NCBI RefSeq assembly: GCF_902635505.1
Contig: NC_045428.1
Location: 225,572,107-225,636,106, forward strand
Length of the DNA stretch: 64,000 bases
From: Sarcophilus harrisii
Lineage: Eukaryota; Chordata; Mammalia; Dasyuromorphia; Dasyuridae
Reading direction: 5' to 3'
Of this stretch, positions 43,720 through 54,829 are shown piece after piece. The notes under the pieces are model-generated. The model was not told where the DNA came from, ran no database searches, and was given only the letters and a program-made list of their open reading frames with translations. The position numbers were made by a program, and so were the translations under genes. Numbering within the stretch: position 1 is the stretch's first letter; each line of letters starts with the position of its first letter.

Positions 43720-44600
43720 AAAAAATACTCAAGTGGCAAGTGGAGTAAAATATTTCAATACCACATGTTGACCATTTATATTTTCCCCAAAGAACATTGA
43801 TGATTGTGAAATTGTAGACAGTTTTATGAAAGCAGCTTGAACCTCTAAACATATGCTTTAATGGTTTGGTAAAGACAATGTTCTGTTTTCTCTCTAATAT
43901 GTTAATTTTTTAAAAAAAGATTGTTAACAACTGAAGTCACAAGTACGATGGGTAAGGCTGAGAAAAGAATATGCTAAGAAGAAATCCTCTACTACAATGA
44001 ATATATTATAATACTTTTATGATCAAACTCATCTAATTCAGTGTCATTATATTTCTCAAGTTCAACTAAGATATACAGAGGAATTAAAAATAAGTTCTTA
44101 AACTATGCAGAACTTCTTGTTTCCTTCTATAGGTGATTAGGATTTTTTCCCCTTAATTTACCTTCCTATGACTCCTGTTCACTAATTAATCAATTTTTTC
44201 TTCATTTATTCAAAAGTGAATAAAGCTATTATGCCTAATGCTGCATGACATGTTTAACATAAATATATATAACCTTAACTTTCAGATAACCAAAATCTTC
44301 ATCCAATTTGAAGCTGACCTTTAATCAAATAGATATGTCTACCTCACAAATGTATTGGTTTAACCTCGATTCTTTTATTTAATCAGCTCTTAAGCTTTTC
44401 TTCTGTATCTCTTTACCTCAAACCCTTTGCTGTATGCATTTGATCAATGGCTTTGTTAGAAATAATAAATAATTACTTTCATTTTATTTGCCTTTTTGAT
44501 TAGCACAGTACAGAAGTAAGTTAAAAATTCAAAATTGACTGTCTTTTGCACATGTGGATAAATTAACCTAAATCTATTTCATGCAAAGAGTATGGTAGGA
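43720..44600. other. Unassigned AT-rich stretch
   Basis: No gene or clear repeat recognised. Confidence 0.35.
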
Positions 44601-44728
44601 TTAAACCAATACCCCCCTCCAAAAAAAAAAATTACTTTTGTAATCCCTTTTGTTTCCAGTTTCCACTTCATTTAAATTTTTTTTTTGGTCAAAAGAGGTG
44701 AGAGAGACTGATATGTTGCACAGCTTAT
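44601..44728 (+). repeat. Local duplicate, copy 1 (partner 46145-46274)
   Basis: Shares 'TTAAACCAATA', 'TCCCTTTTGTTTCC' versus 'TCCCTTTTATTTCC', a T-run, 'TTTGGTCARAAGAGRTG' and 'TGCACAGCTTA' in the same order and spacing. Confidence 0.7.
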
Positions 44729-45032
44729 GAGCAGGTGGGGCTTTGGGGAATCAGAGTGAGATGGGGCTCTCTATAATATTTTTAAAGGTATAATTTAGGT
44801 GTAGAGAGAAGGGAGAAGTGAATTTGGCCTGACCTCCCCTATCACTTTTTGTCACTCCTGAATGAGAGTCCCCATTCTCAGAATTGATCCAACCTCAAAG
44901 TCAAAAGTGTCATCTCGGTTGGGAACACAGTATGGTTACTCTAAACGCCTGAATTGGGCTGGAGACTGGTATTTCAGGGTTGGACATGAAGGGGGAAAAT
45001 ATAAAATGTTTACTGGAATCCCAAAGTCAGGA

Positions 45033-45150
45033 AAACCTGGGATTTAGAGCTGAAAGGAACTTTAAAGATCCAATTGTCCTCATTTTACAGATAAAGCTGA
45101 GAGGAGTAAAATGGCTTGCCCAGGATCACACCCCTAAGAAGCAGGAGAGC
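45033..45150 (-). mobile_element. MIR-like SINE, antisense
   Basis: 'AGAGCTGAAAGGAACTTTAA ... CTCATTTTACAGATAAAGCT ... CTTGCCCAGGATCACAC'. Confidence 0.65.
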
Positions 45151-45154
45151 AGGT

Positions 45155-46140
45155 GGAAATACTCCAGCAAATGTCAACAAATATAAATGGGATACAGCGA
45201 AAACAAAGTCTATCTTTATGGAAATTGTTCATTTCCTCACCCTTCCCTCTTTGAAATAGGCTAAATTTCTTAGTCTATTTAAAGTCCTGTAGGGGACACA
45301 AATCTTTATTTACTCTGTCCTCACAAGAGTCAGTGACTCCATATCCCAAATAGAGGCATTTCTTAGAATAAAAATACCCTTTTACTTAAGGATGTTGGTA
45401 TTTTCTGATACTTATTCCAGATAAAAACTTATTGACTAAACTTTTAAAGTTTACATGTAGAAAAGTAATCAGAGGTCTGTCTTTTAAGGTCAGAATGTCA
45501 TCTTCCTTTGAGAGCAAAAGACATTTCCATAACTAAGAAATTGCATTACTTCCTCAGATTTAATATCCAATACTTAATAGCACATAATGCTTTTCTAGTT
45601 TATTAGGTTCAGAAATGGATTTCTACACTCCTAAGATCTAATTCAATTTTCTGTCTTCCTTCTAATATATTACAATAAATTGAGACTTAAAGGAAGACTC
45701 ATGAAGAGTTATGGGGAAGGGTGGGAAAAGAGGAACACCCTATGAAGAAATCCTCTTAGACTAAAGTACTCACCCCAAATAAGTCACATTTCTAAACTTC
45801 TAAAACTAGATGAATAATTTTTTGAGAAAGGTAGAATTATGAATCATACTTACAAGACTAGGCAACTCCCAGAACTCCTAACTCTGTTATACTCCTACCA
45901 TGAGATTGGGTCCTCAGGCCAGTTTATTCACATGTGCAAAAAAACCCAGTCAATTTTGTGCTTTAGAATAACTTGTTTCCGTGTGTACTAACCAAAATGA
46001 GGCAAATGTGGGTGGTGATGGAAGGTGAAGATAATTAGTCATTATTTCAAACAAAGACATTGGTCAAAGGCACAACTCAGGGGTTTGAAATAAAGAGACA
46101 AGGAAGAAGAAATGAACAATTAGTTGATTAAACAAGACTC
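45155..46140. other. Unassigned stretch
   Basis: About 1 kb without recognised gene or repeat. Confidence 0.35.
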
Positions 46141-46144
46141 GAGG

Positions 46145-46274
46145 TTAAACCAATAAACCAAAAAATGTTGACATATATGTTCCCTTTTATTTCCTGTGTC
46201 TGCTTTTTTTTTTTTAATTACTATCTTTTTGGTCAGAGGAGATGGGAGGGAAACTGAAATGCTGCACAGCTTAA
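46145..46274 (+). repeat. Local duplicate, copy 2 (partner 44601-44728)
   Basis: See copy 1. The match ends after 'TGCACAGCTTA' in both copies. Confidence 0.7.
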
Positions 46275-47150
46275 TATTAATAAAGAATCATCTGGTTTTT
46301 TTTAGAGTCTATGCTTGCTACAATAGAACCATCTCCATTTTCCTTTTTGGTTATGATGGGAGATTTACAATTGTGATGAGAGACTTACACTGTCATGAGG
46401 AATTTCAACTATCCAGACATATGCTAGAGGTTTCTTCCTGCTAAATGCAACAACAGCTGATAAAATGCTGACTTGCTGACTGATAATTTCATCTTTCTCA
46501 CTTTTCTGGGAATGATTATGACTAATGGAGGGAACTGGTAAGTAAATTGGAAATGACAGAAATGTTAGAAAGCTGTGTTTGTGCCATCTGAGAGTCTGTG
46601 ATAAGGGAGAGGGCAGGGGGGGAGGTAGCAAACCCTTGACTTTTAGAAACATACATTTCAAAGAGTTCAGAGATAGTCTATCTATCATCCCATATGCTGA
46701 GCATCTAAAAGGGAAGAGAGGAAAAAGAGATTTTCAAAGACAAATTTCTAGTGACTGTTGCAATTGGTTCCCATGAGAAATAAAGAAGAAAGAAGTCTAA
46801 GGAGAACATAGTGGTTTTGAACAGAGAAATCCTGATATAGTGGAAATGAGTAGTCAAATTTTAGAAGGAAACACACAAGAAATAGAAAGGACAAGAAAAT
46901 GACTACAAAAAAAGTGTTGTAAGCTTGTTAAAAAAAAAAAATGACAAGAAAGCTTGGCAGAAGCTAAGCCTTGAAATAAATGCTTGAAATGAAATAAATA
47001 AAGGGTATTTGTGGTTTTTAGCTATACAGGATTTAGCTAATATTTAAAAAATCATATTAAGACTTTTGGAACTCTTTGTATTGGAACAAAATGAAGAAAA
47101 ATGAAAAGCTAAGCTTTAAGTGAGGTGAAAGAGCCTTGGAACATAAACAG
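46275..47150. other. Unassigned stretch
   Basis: Chance frames only; no gene or clear repeat recognised. Confidence 0.35.
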
Positions 47151-47154
47151 GAAA

Positions 47155-47403
47155 TTGTTATTCAATTGTGATCAATTCTCTATGACCCTATTTGAGATTT
47201 TCTTGACAAAGAAACTAGAGTGATTTGCCATTTCCTTCTCGAGCTTATTTTACAGATGAGGAAACTGGGACAAACAAGGTAAAGGGACTTGTCCAAGGTC
47301 GCACAGTTAGTAAGTGTCTGAGGCTGAATTTGGACTCAGGAAGATGAGTCTTTCTGACTCCAGGTCCAGCAATCTATCCACTGCAGCACCACTTAGTTGT
47401 CCA
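47155..47403 (-). mobile_element. tRNA-derived marsupial SINE, antisense
   Basis: 'TTGAGATTTTCTTGACAAAG ... TTTTACAGATGAGGAAACTG ... CTATCCACTGCAGCACCAC'. Confidence 0.9.
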
Positions 47404-47409
47404 TGAAAG

Positions 47410-47672
47410 AGAACTCTGAATTAGTGATGATGGATAAGTCATTTAACTTCTGTAAGTCAGATTTCTCATTTATAAAAAGCCCATAATAAAAAGGGCATGG
47501 CAAAGTATGAGACAGATAAATGGTGTCATGGAAATAGTCAACACAAACTTGGACAAACTTCAAGAGATCATGGAGGAGAGAAAGAACTGGTGTTGCTATA
47601 TTCCGTGTCCAAGAAGATCCAACTCCAAGAAGAGTTGGATCTGACTAAATGACTGAACAATAACAAAAAAAA
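47410..47672 (+). mobile_element. MIR fragment and SINE tail with a small perfect palindrome
   Basis: MIR-like text to about 47530, then a SINE end 'CTAAATGACTGAACAATAAC'. Within it GATCCAACTC and GAGTTGGATC (47616-47641) form a perfect 10-bp inverted repeat around a 6-base loop. Confidence 0.55.
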
Positions 47673-47854
47673 CAGAATAAAACCTGTAGAACTCTGAGAG
47701 CTGTTATAAGGATAATTATATATAAAGTCAATTACTATTTCTGAAACTATTCTTGACATAGATAGAAAAATGATAAGAGAAAAAAAAAACAAAATTATTC
47801 AACTCTTAATTTACTTCTGTTTTCTCCAGCAAGGAGAATGAATTTAAAAATATA

Positions 47855-48055
47855 GAACATAATGATAAATGTGGGAATATGTTTAGAAGAATTGCACATG
47901 TTTAACCTATAATGGATTACTTGCTGTCTAAAAGAAGAGGGAGGTACAATGGGAGGAAGAAAAATATGGAACGCAAGGTTTTGCAAGGGTGAATGTTGAA
48001 AACTATCTTTGCATGTATTTTGAAATATAAAAAGCTGTTATTTTCTTTCACTGAA
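47855..48055 (+). mobile_element. LINE-1 3' terminus
   Basis: 'GAATTGCACATGTTTAACCT', 'GATTACTTGCTGTCTAAAAG', 'AAGGTTTTGCAAGGGTGAAT', 'GTATTTTGAAATATAAAAAG'. Confidence 0.85.
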
Positions 48056-48074
48056 AAAAAATAATATAGAGCAT

Positions 48075-48200
48075 GAAAGCTGAAAGGAGCTTCATCATAA
48101 TCCCAACTCTTCATTTAATAGATGAGCAAATTGAGGATCAGAATGTTGAAGTCTTGCCCAAGGGTCACATTGTACATTAGTAGCCCAGACTTTCTGATTC
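48075..48200 (-). mobile_element. MIR-like SINE, antisense
   Basis: 'CATGAAAGCTGAAAGGAGCT ... TTGCCCAAGGGTCACATTG'. Confidence 0.6.
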
Positions 48201-48304
48201 CTGTTCAATGCTTTTTCATATTGCATTTCATGTGGAAAGTGGAAAGGATAAACAAAATTGATTAATTAGGAATTTAAATGCAAGATAAATGAGGAGAACA
48301 CCTT

Positions 48305-48712
48305 GCTGTTGTTGTTCAGTTGTGTATGATTCTTCATGTCTCCATTTGGTGTTTTCTTGGCAAATATACTGGAGTAGACTAATATAGAAATGTTTTACAT
48401 AATCTTACTTATATAGGGTTATATACCCTTATATAGGATTGCTTACCATCCCAAAGAAAGAGAAGGGGAGGATGAAGGGAGGGATAGAATTTGGAACTCA
48501 AAACTTTAAATAAAACTGTTTAAAATTTTAAAAAACCACTGCAGTGGTTTGCCATTTCCTTCTCCAGCTCATTTTACAGATGAAGAAACCAAAGTCAAAC
48601 AGAATAAAGTGACTTGATCAGGGTCACACAGCTAAGTATCTGAGGTCAAATTTGAACTCAAGAAAATTAGCTTTCTTACCTCTAGGCCCAACCTACATTT
48701 GTAGGACCACCT
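48305..48712 (-). mobile_element. tRNA-derived SINE, antisense, split by an L1 terminus
   Basis: 'GTTGTTCAGTTGTGTATGAT' to 'ATACTGGAGTA', then after the L1 'AGTGGTTTGCCATTTCC ... GGGTCACACAGCTAAGTATC'. Confidence 0.85.
48376..48538 (+). mobile_element. LINE-1 3' terminus nested in the SINE
   Basis: 'ACTAATATAGAAATGTTTTA', 'GGATTGCTTACCATCCC', 'TTTGGAACTCAAAACTTTAA' and an A-rich end. It interrupts a continuous SINE. Confidence 0.8.
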
Positions 48713-48779
48713 ACAAAATGCACAATGAAGGTAAATAAAAATTAAGTAATATTTTTTACAGAAAAGGCATTAGCAATGA

Positions 48780-49375
48780 TGATGGATTGGAAAAGGACTC
48801 TTGAAAAAGCAGGAATTCGAACTGTATCCTGAACCAGGAAAACAAGGAAGCAAAGGTGAGAGTGGAAAGCATTGCCTACATAAAAAAAAAGCCAGTGGAA
48901 AAACACAGAGATGCACTATTATCTATAAGAAATAGCAAGAAGATCAAAGGCCTAGGTCACAAAATACATGAAAAAGAATAAAGCCTAAGACTGGAAAAAT
49001 AGGAAGAAGATATTTGATAATATTAAATAGATTTTACATTTGATGCTGAAGTAATAGGGAGCTATGGAAGATTATTAAGTAAGATAATGACAAGGTGATT
49101 GATTATATGCCTTTTAGGTAGATCATTTTGGTAGCTAGATGAAAAATGGACTAGAGTGTGTAGATTGAGGCAAGAAGACCAACCAACGGGCTATTGTAAT
49201 AGTCTAGAAATGAGATGATGAGGGCCTTCATCAGAATGATAAATAAGTGAAGAGAGGAGAGAAATGAGAGATGTTGAGGTAGAAATGACAGGACAACAAA
49301 TTTGGTATGTGAGTTGAAAGTGAGTCATGTCAGACCTCAGACAGTTGAGGTTCAATATTAAAATAAAATGGGACA
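48780..49375 (-). mobile_element. L2-type LINE, antisense
   Basis: A/G-rich antisense L2 coding text: 'GATCATTTTGGTAGCTAGAT', 'GGCTATTGTAATAGTCTAGA', 'AAATGAGAGATGTTGAGG'. Confidence 0.7.
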
Positions 49376-49394
49376 TTTATAAGTTATTCAACAG

Positions 49395-50560
49395 TTAAAA
49401 AGAGATTCACAATGAAAAAAACAAAAGTACCCGTACCAGATCTCAAACTGTATTATAAAGGAGTAATGATCAAAACAATCTGAAACTAACTAAGAAATAA
49501 AGTGGCAAATTAGTGGAATACATTAGGTGCACATTATATTATAGTAAGTAACCATAGTAATCTATTAAATGATAAACACAAAGACTCAAGCTTTTGAACA
49601 AAAACTCATTATTTGACAAAAACTGGAAAACTATAGCAAAAACTAATTATAACCCAACATGTCATACCATATATCAAGATAAGATCAAAATGGGTACATG
49701 ATTTACACATAAAGGGTGAGGTTATAAGCAAATTAGAAGAGTATAGAATAGCCTGCTTGTCAGATATATGGCGAAAGTAAGACTTTGGTACCAAAGAAAA
49801 TATAAAGAGCATTACAAAATATAAAATAGATAATTTTGATTGTTATATAAAATTATAAAGCTTTTGCACAAACAAAACTAATGCAATTAAAATTAAAAGG
49901 AAAGCAGAAAATGGGGAAATTTTTGCAACAAGTATCTCTGATAAAGGCCTCCTTTCACAAATATATAGACAACTGAATCAAATTTATAAGAATACAAGTC
50001 ATTCCCCAGTGAATAGAGGGTCAAAAGATGTAAACAGTTTTTAGACAAAGAAAATAAAACTATGCATAATCATATGAAAAAATGCTTTAAATGATTATTA
50101 ATTAGAAAAATGCAAATTAAAGTAACTCTGATATATCACCTGACACCTGTTAGATTACATAATATGACAAAAAGAAAAAAGAAAGAAAATGACAAATGTT
50201 AAAGAAGACATGGGAAAACTGGAACACTAATGCACTGTTAGAGTTGTGAACTGACCCAATTGTTCTGGAGAGCAATTTGGAACTGTGTCCAAAAGGGCTA
50301 TAAAACTGCATACTCTTTGACTCAGCAATCCCACTGATGTATATCCCCCAAACATAAAAGGGGGGAGGGAGGAGAAGGACCTATTAGTACAAAATATTTA
50401 TAGCAAGTCTTTTTTGTGGTGGCTAAGAACTGGAAATTGAGGAGATGCCATTATCACTTGGGGAATGGCTAAACAAGCTGTGATATATGTTTGTGATGGA
50501 ATATTATTGTGTTATAAGAAATGACAAGCAAGATAGTTTCAGAAAAACCCAGACTTAAAT
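49395..50560 (+). mobile_element. LINE-1 ORF2 C-terminal part
   Basis: Decayed L1 coding text: 'CCAGATCTCAAACTGTATTA' (PDLKLYYKG-like), 'AAGCTTTTGCACAAACAAAA' (SFCTNKT-like), 'TCTCTGATAAAGGCCTCCTT' (SDKGLL), 'GAGCAATTTGGAACTGTGTC', 'GAATATTATTGTGTTATAAG'. Several stops; truncated at about 50560. Confidence 0.85.
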
Positions 50561-50564
50561 GAAG

Positions 50565-51250
50565 AGTAATTAGAGAAGTCCCATTCCCATGCACTTGAAT
50601 CATGGTGACCTTGGAGGCAGAATACCAGGCTATTTTGGTGCCAGTCTAGCAGGAGAAACCAAAGAATCTAAGATGTTAGGGTATAAGATCAAGGGACTTT
50701 AGACTTGGAACTTGATGGAACCATGCTATATAGCAACGAGTTAAGATGTGAACCTGATTCCCCCTCCCCTGAAGTTGATGTGGTATAATAGGGGACTATT
50801 CAACCCCCTCAGATGTTGGGAGGGGATAATGTATGTATGTTGTTCTTGCTACATTTTTGAAGTAGCATCCCTTTATAAAAGCTCATCTAATAATTAAGCA
50901 GTTAAAGGAACTGGGGTGCAAAGAATCCCCAAAATTGGTTCAACAATCAGTCAGGGCTTGCCAATGGCAGATACTAAACAATTTCTTCAATTTTCTTAAA
51001 GGTACCATACACCCCTGGGGAAGGAGTGCAGTGTAACATTCCTGACTCTCAGGCAATGGGAGTCACTATTATGTTTTAACTGTTAGAAAAATTTGCGTTG
51101 AAAATCTCTTAGTAAAACTATTCTATAAGGTTAACCCTATGCAAAATAGTAAAGGAAATAAAGTTCGGGGGCTTCAATTCTGTTCCCTTCTCTTCCTCCT
51201 CTTGACCACTCACTCAACTCAACCACCTATTGCCCTCTTTAAATCTCTCT
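50565..51250 (+). mobile_element. Possible LTR or LTR-like sequence
   Basis: Holds a 'CCTTTATAAAAGC' TATA-like stretch, and further on 'GGAAATAAAGTTCGGGGGCT', which resembles an LTR polyadenylation/R-U5 context. A TGTAACATTCCTG at 51032 could be an LTR start. No internal region recognised. Boundaries uncertain; fossil. Confidence 0.3.
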
Positions 51251-51254
51251 CCTC

Positions 51255-52675
51255 CATTCATCATTAAAATGTACTTTCACATTCTCCAGTCACGTAAATA
51301 GCATAAATAATCACAAAGTTTAACATGTTTCTCCTCCCACTCACCTCATTTTCATTTTAATGAGGATTCAAGTCTAAAATCGTAGAGATTCTACTCTAAT
51401 TTAAACTTTTAACTCAGGCTTACTCTTCTTTATTTACTTTTAGCAAATTAGAACTAGATTTATTGACACTCATTTTTCTGCTTTAATAAGTAGAAAAGTA
51501 TCAAGGTACCAAAATGTGTAATAACTTTAACTTCAGGAGGTTTCTTGGTCAGGACTCATACCTAAGAGAACGTTCAATGATTAAGATAAACTATTCAGTT
51601 TGAAAATTGCCACTTCTCCAGATAAAAGTTCCAAGACTTAAAAGAATCAGCACATTAAAAAAAATAATAATAATAAATAAAACATTCCCAGGTCTCTGCT
51701 AAGAGTTGTAACAATTGGATTTTAACTATGTTTCATAGATTCAAGAAATTCATTTTGTTCCTTCTTCTCTCCTTCTTCTACGTGGGAAATGAGGAAAGTG
51801 CATTCTAAAAGGTTAATTTTCACTAAATTCACTAATTCAATAATTTCACTAAATTCACTAATTCACTAATGTCATAATTAATGACAGTTAAGATCAAAAT
51901 TCAGGACTCCTTGTTATTTCTAAAATATGTAATTGGACTGGTGGCTTCTTAATTCAAATATTTGGTCATTTTACATGTAAAGAGCTTCTTTGGAGATCTA
52001 CCATCATCCCAAAGTGCTTTAGGGTAGGGATATATACTCTTTGGGAGACTGAGCTGAAACATATCTATTATAATCCTTTAGTTCCAGAGAGACACAAATC
52101 TCTTCATTGCAGAGAGCTCCTCCTGAATGTAGAACCATTTGAGAGGAAATGGAACCAAAAAAGAAATGCTGTCGCAAGAATTGACAAATTCCATCCAGAC
52201 CAGGGAACTCAAACATGATCCTGCAGAGCACAAACTTAATTCCAATACAGTTAGCAGAGGTGAAGAAATGGTGACCGAGCAACATGGGGCCAAAGGAGAA
52301 GAAAACAGTTTGAAGTATTCAGTCGATGGTGTCCAGAAAATGCTATCCAATTCAGAGACCATAAAAGAGGATTTCAAATTATAGGAGCTGTCCATGACTT
52401 GTGTGAATAACTTATAATCGCCTATTCCTGTGTTATGTAGAAATGGGAAGTTGAATACATTAATCAATCAATCAATCAATAAATAGATAAATAAATGAAT
52501 GGATAAAGAAATAGATAAATAAATGAATAAATAAATAAATAAAAACCTTTCTTGCTGGCTCTCTCATAGATAAAGGAGACTGAAAAAGAAAATAGACTCC
52601 AATCCGAAAGGAGGTTTGGCTTAGGTGTTGAAGGTGTTAGTCTATGATACTAATCTAATATTTCTTAATTTTATC
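51255..52675. other. Unassigned stretch; (ATAA)n run at 52460-52545
   Basis: No gene supported despite overlapping chance frames on both strands at 52019-52467. ATAAATA-type simple repeat at 52460-52545. Confidence 0.35.
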
Positions 52676-52679
52676 ATGA

Positions 52680-52885
52680 AATTATTCTTAAGAACCTTAA
52701 ATTTAGAGTCAGGAGGATTTAATTCATCCTGGCTACACCATTTTATAATGTGTTTGACAAGTAAGGCATGTGACTTCTCTGGGCCTCAAGATGAAGAGCT
52801 ACAAAATAAGAGGTTTGGGATTTGATGGTTGGATTTGATTATCTCTAATATCCCTTCCAGTTCTAAGTTTATGATTATATGACCA
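52680..52885 (+). mobile_element. MIR-like SINE
   Basis: 'AAATTTAGAGTCAGGAGGAT ... GACTTCTCTGGGCCTCAAGA ... AATATCCCTTCCAGTTCTAA'. Confidence 0.75.
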
Positions 52886-52904
52886 TCTAAGTAAAATGCT
52901 TGCT

Positions 52905-53172
52905 TAACAATAATAACAATAGTAATAATCAACATTTATATAGCACTTACTATGTGCCAGGCATTATGATTAGCACTTTACATTTATCTCATTTGATCCT
53001 CTCAACAACCTTGAGAAGTGGGTGCTATTATTATCTTCATTTGAGAGAGGAGGAAACTGAGATTTCTAGAGGTTAAATAAACTGCCCAAGCAGCTAGTAA
53101 GAAATTAAATCCAGATTTGAACTCAGATCTTTTTAAGCCTGATGCTCTTTCCTCTACATCACCTAGCTGCCT
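52905..53172 (-). mobile_element. MIR/THER-like SINE, antisense
   Basis: 'CATTTATATAGCACTTACTA ... GATCCTCTCAACAACCTTGA ... CACCTAGCTGCCTCC'. Confidence 0.9.
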
Positions 53173-53212
53173 CCTAACCATAACTCAGTAGTTAGAATAA
53201 GTGTTTAAGGTC

Positions 53213-54157
53213 ATTTCTAGTCATATGAAAAAATGTTCTAAATCACTATTGATCAGAGAAATGCAAATTAACACAATTCTTACCACTACACGCCTGTCAG
53301 ATTGACTAAGATGGCAGGAAAAGATAATGCTGAATGTTGGAGGGGATGTGAGAAAACTGATCCATTGTTGGTGGAGTTGTGAATGGATCCAGCCATTCTG
53401 GAGAGCAATTTGGAACTATGCTCAAAAAGTTATCAAACTGTGCATACCCTTTGATCCAGCAGTGTTTCTACTGGGCTTATATCCCAAAGAGATCTTAAAG
53501 GAGGGAAAGGGACCTGTATGTGCAAAAATGTTTGTGACAGCCCTGTTTGTAGTGACAAGAACTGGAAACTGAGTGGATGCCCATCAATTGGAGAATGACT
53601 GAATAAGTTTTAGTATATGAATGTTATGGAATATTATTGTTCTGTAAAAAATGGTCAGCAGGATGATTTCAGAGAAGCTTGGAGAGACTTACATGAACTG
53701 AGGCTAAATAAAGGGAGCAGAACCAAGAAAACATTGTTCACAGCAACAACAAGAGTAAACAATGATCAATTCTGATGGACATGGCTCTCTTCAACAGTGA
53801 AGTGATTCAGACCAGTTCCAATGCTCTTGTGATGGAGAGAGCCATCTACACCAGAGAGAAGACTGTGGGAGCTAAGTGTGGGTCACAACATAATATTTTC
53901 ACTTTTTTTGTTTGCTTGCATTTTGTCTTCTTTCTAATTTTTTTCCCTTTTCGATCTTATTTTTATTGTGCAGCATGATAATTGTGGAAATATGTACAGA
54001 AGAATTGCACATGTTAGACATTTTGGATTTACCTGCCATCTAGGGGAGGGGTTGAGGGAAGGGAAGAAAAAAAAATTGGACTCCAAGGTCTTGCAAAGTG
54101 AATGTTTAAAATTATCTATGCATATGTTTTGAAAATTAAAAAACCTTAATTAAAAAA
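53213..54157 (+). mobile_element. 5'-truncated LINE-1 (ORF2 end and 3' UTR) with TSD
   Basis: Starts with HMKKCSKSLLIREMQI-like coding text and continues through 'GTTGGAGGGGATGTGAGAAA', 'CTTTGATCCAGCAGTGTTTC', 'GCATGATAATTGTGGAAATA'. AGAATAAGTG at 53194-53203 and 54158-54167, with similar bases beyond, is the likely TSD. Confidence 0.9.
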
Positions 54158-54217
54158 AGAATAAGTGCTAATGGCCTAAATCTACCTAACAAGATGAGGG
54201 GGCTATAGTGGAAGGTA

Positions 54218-54433
54218 TAGTTGTTATCCAGTTATTTTTCAATCATTTCTGACTCTTTGTGACTCCATTTAGAGTTTTCTTGGCAAAGATATTGGAGTGG
54301 TCTGCAATTTCCTTCTCCAACTCATTCTACAGATGAAGAAACTGGAACAAAATGGGATAAGTGACTTATTTGAACTCATGTCTTCCTGACTGCAGGTCTT
54401 ATACTTCAACTACTATACTACCAAGCTGCCCTG
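54218..54433 (-). mobile_element. tRNA-derived marsupial SINE, antisense
   Basis: 'ATTTAGAGTTTTCTTGGCAA ... TCTACAGATGAAGAAACTGG ... TACTACCAAGCTGCCC'. Shortened in the middle. Confidence 0.85.
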
Positions 54434-54829
54434 GGATGATATATACTAGTCATTGATTGACAAGTGATAGCTGACAGGTAATCAGAAAAAAGTTAACTAG
54501 TTTAACTTTTTTTTTTTTTAACTAGATTTGATTCTGCATTTTTCCTATATTATTATTTTCTTTTCATTTATTTCTAGCTGGTTATTTTCATCTTCCTTAT
54601 TTTTATTGACTTTCATTCCTGAATTCGATATAGTTATTATAGATTTAAAAAAATGAGTTCCATTATCTCATTTGTTATCAATATTATGACATTGTACAGC
54701 TACTAAATGAACTAGTTTAACTTAATAACTGGAGTAAATGATATATTTTCTAGTTCTAAATCCTATGATTCCACTATCATAAATACAATAACCAATACAA
54801 TATTAATTATAAGTACAATTAGTAACTTA

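Noticed and set aside
52019-52467. Overlapping frames of 88, 129 and 81 codons on both strands
   Set aside because: Mutually overlapping, no recognisable family, no flanking gene signals; treated as chance.
53327-53572. 81-codon frame with CWW and FDPAV motifs
   Set aside because: It is the decayed C-terminus of L1 ORF2, not a host gene.
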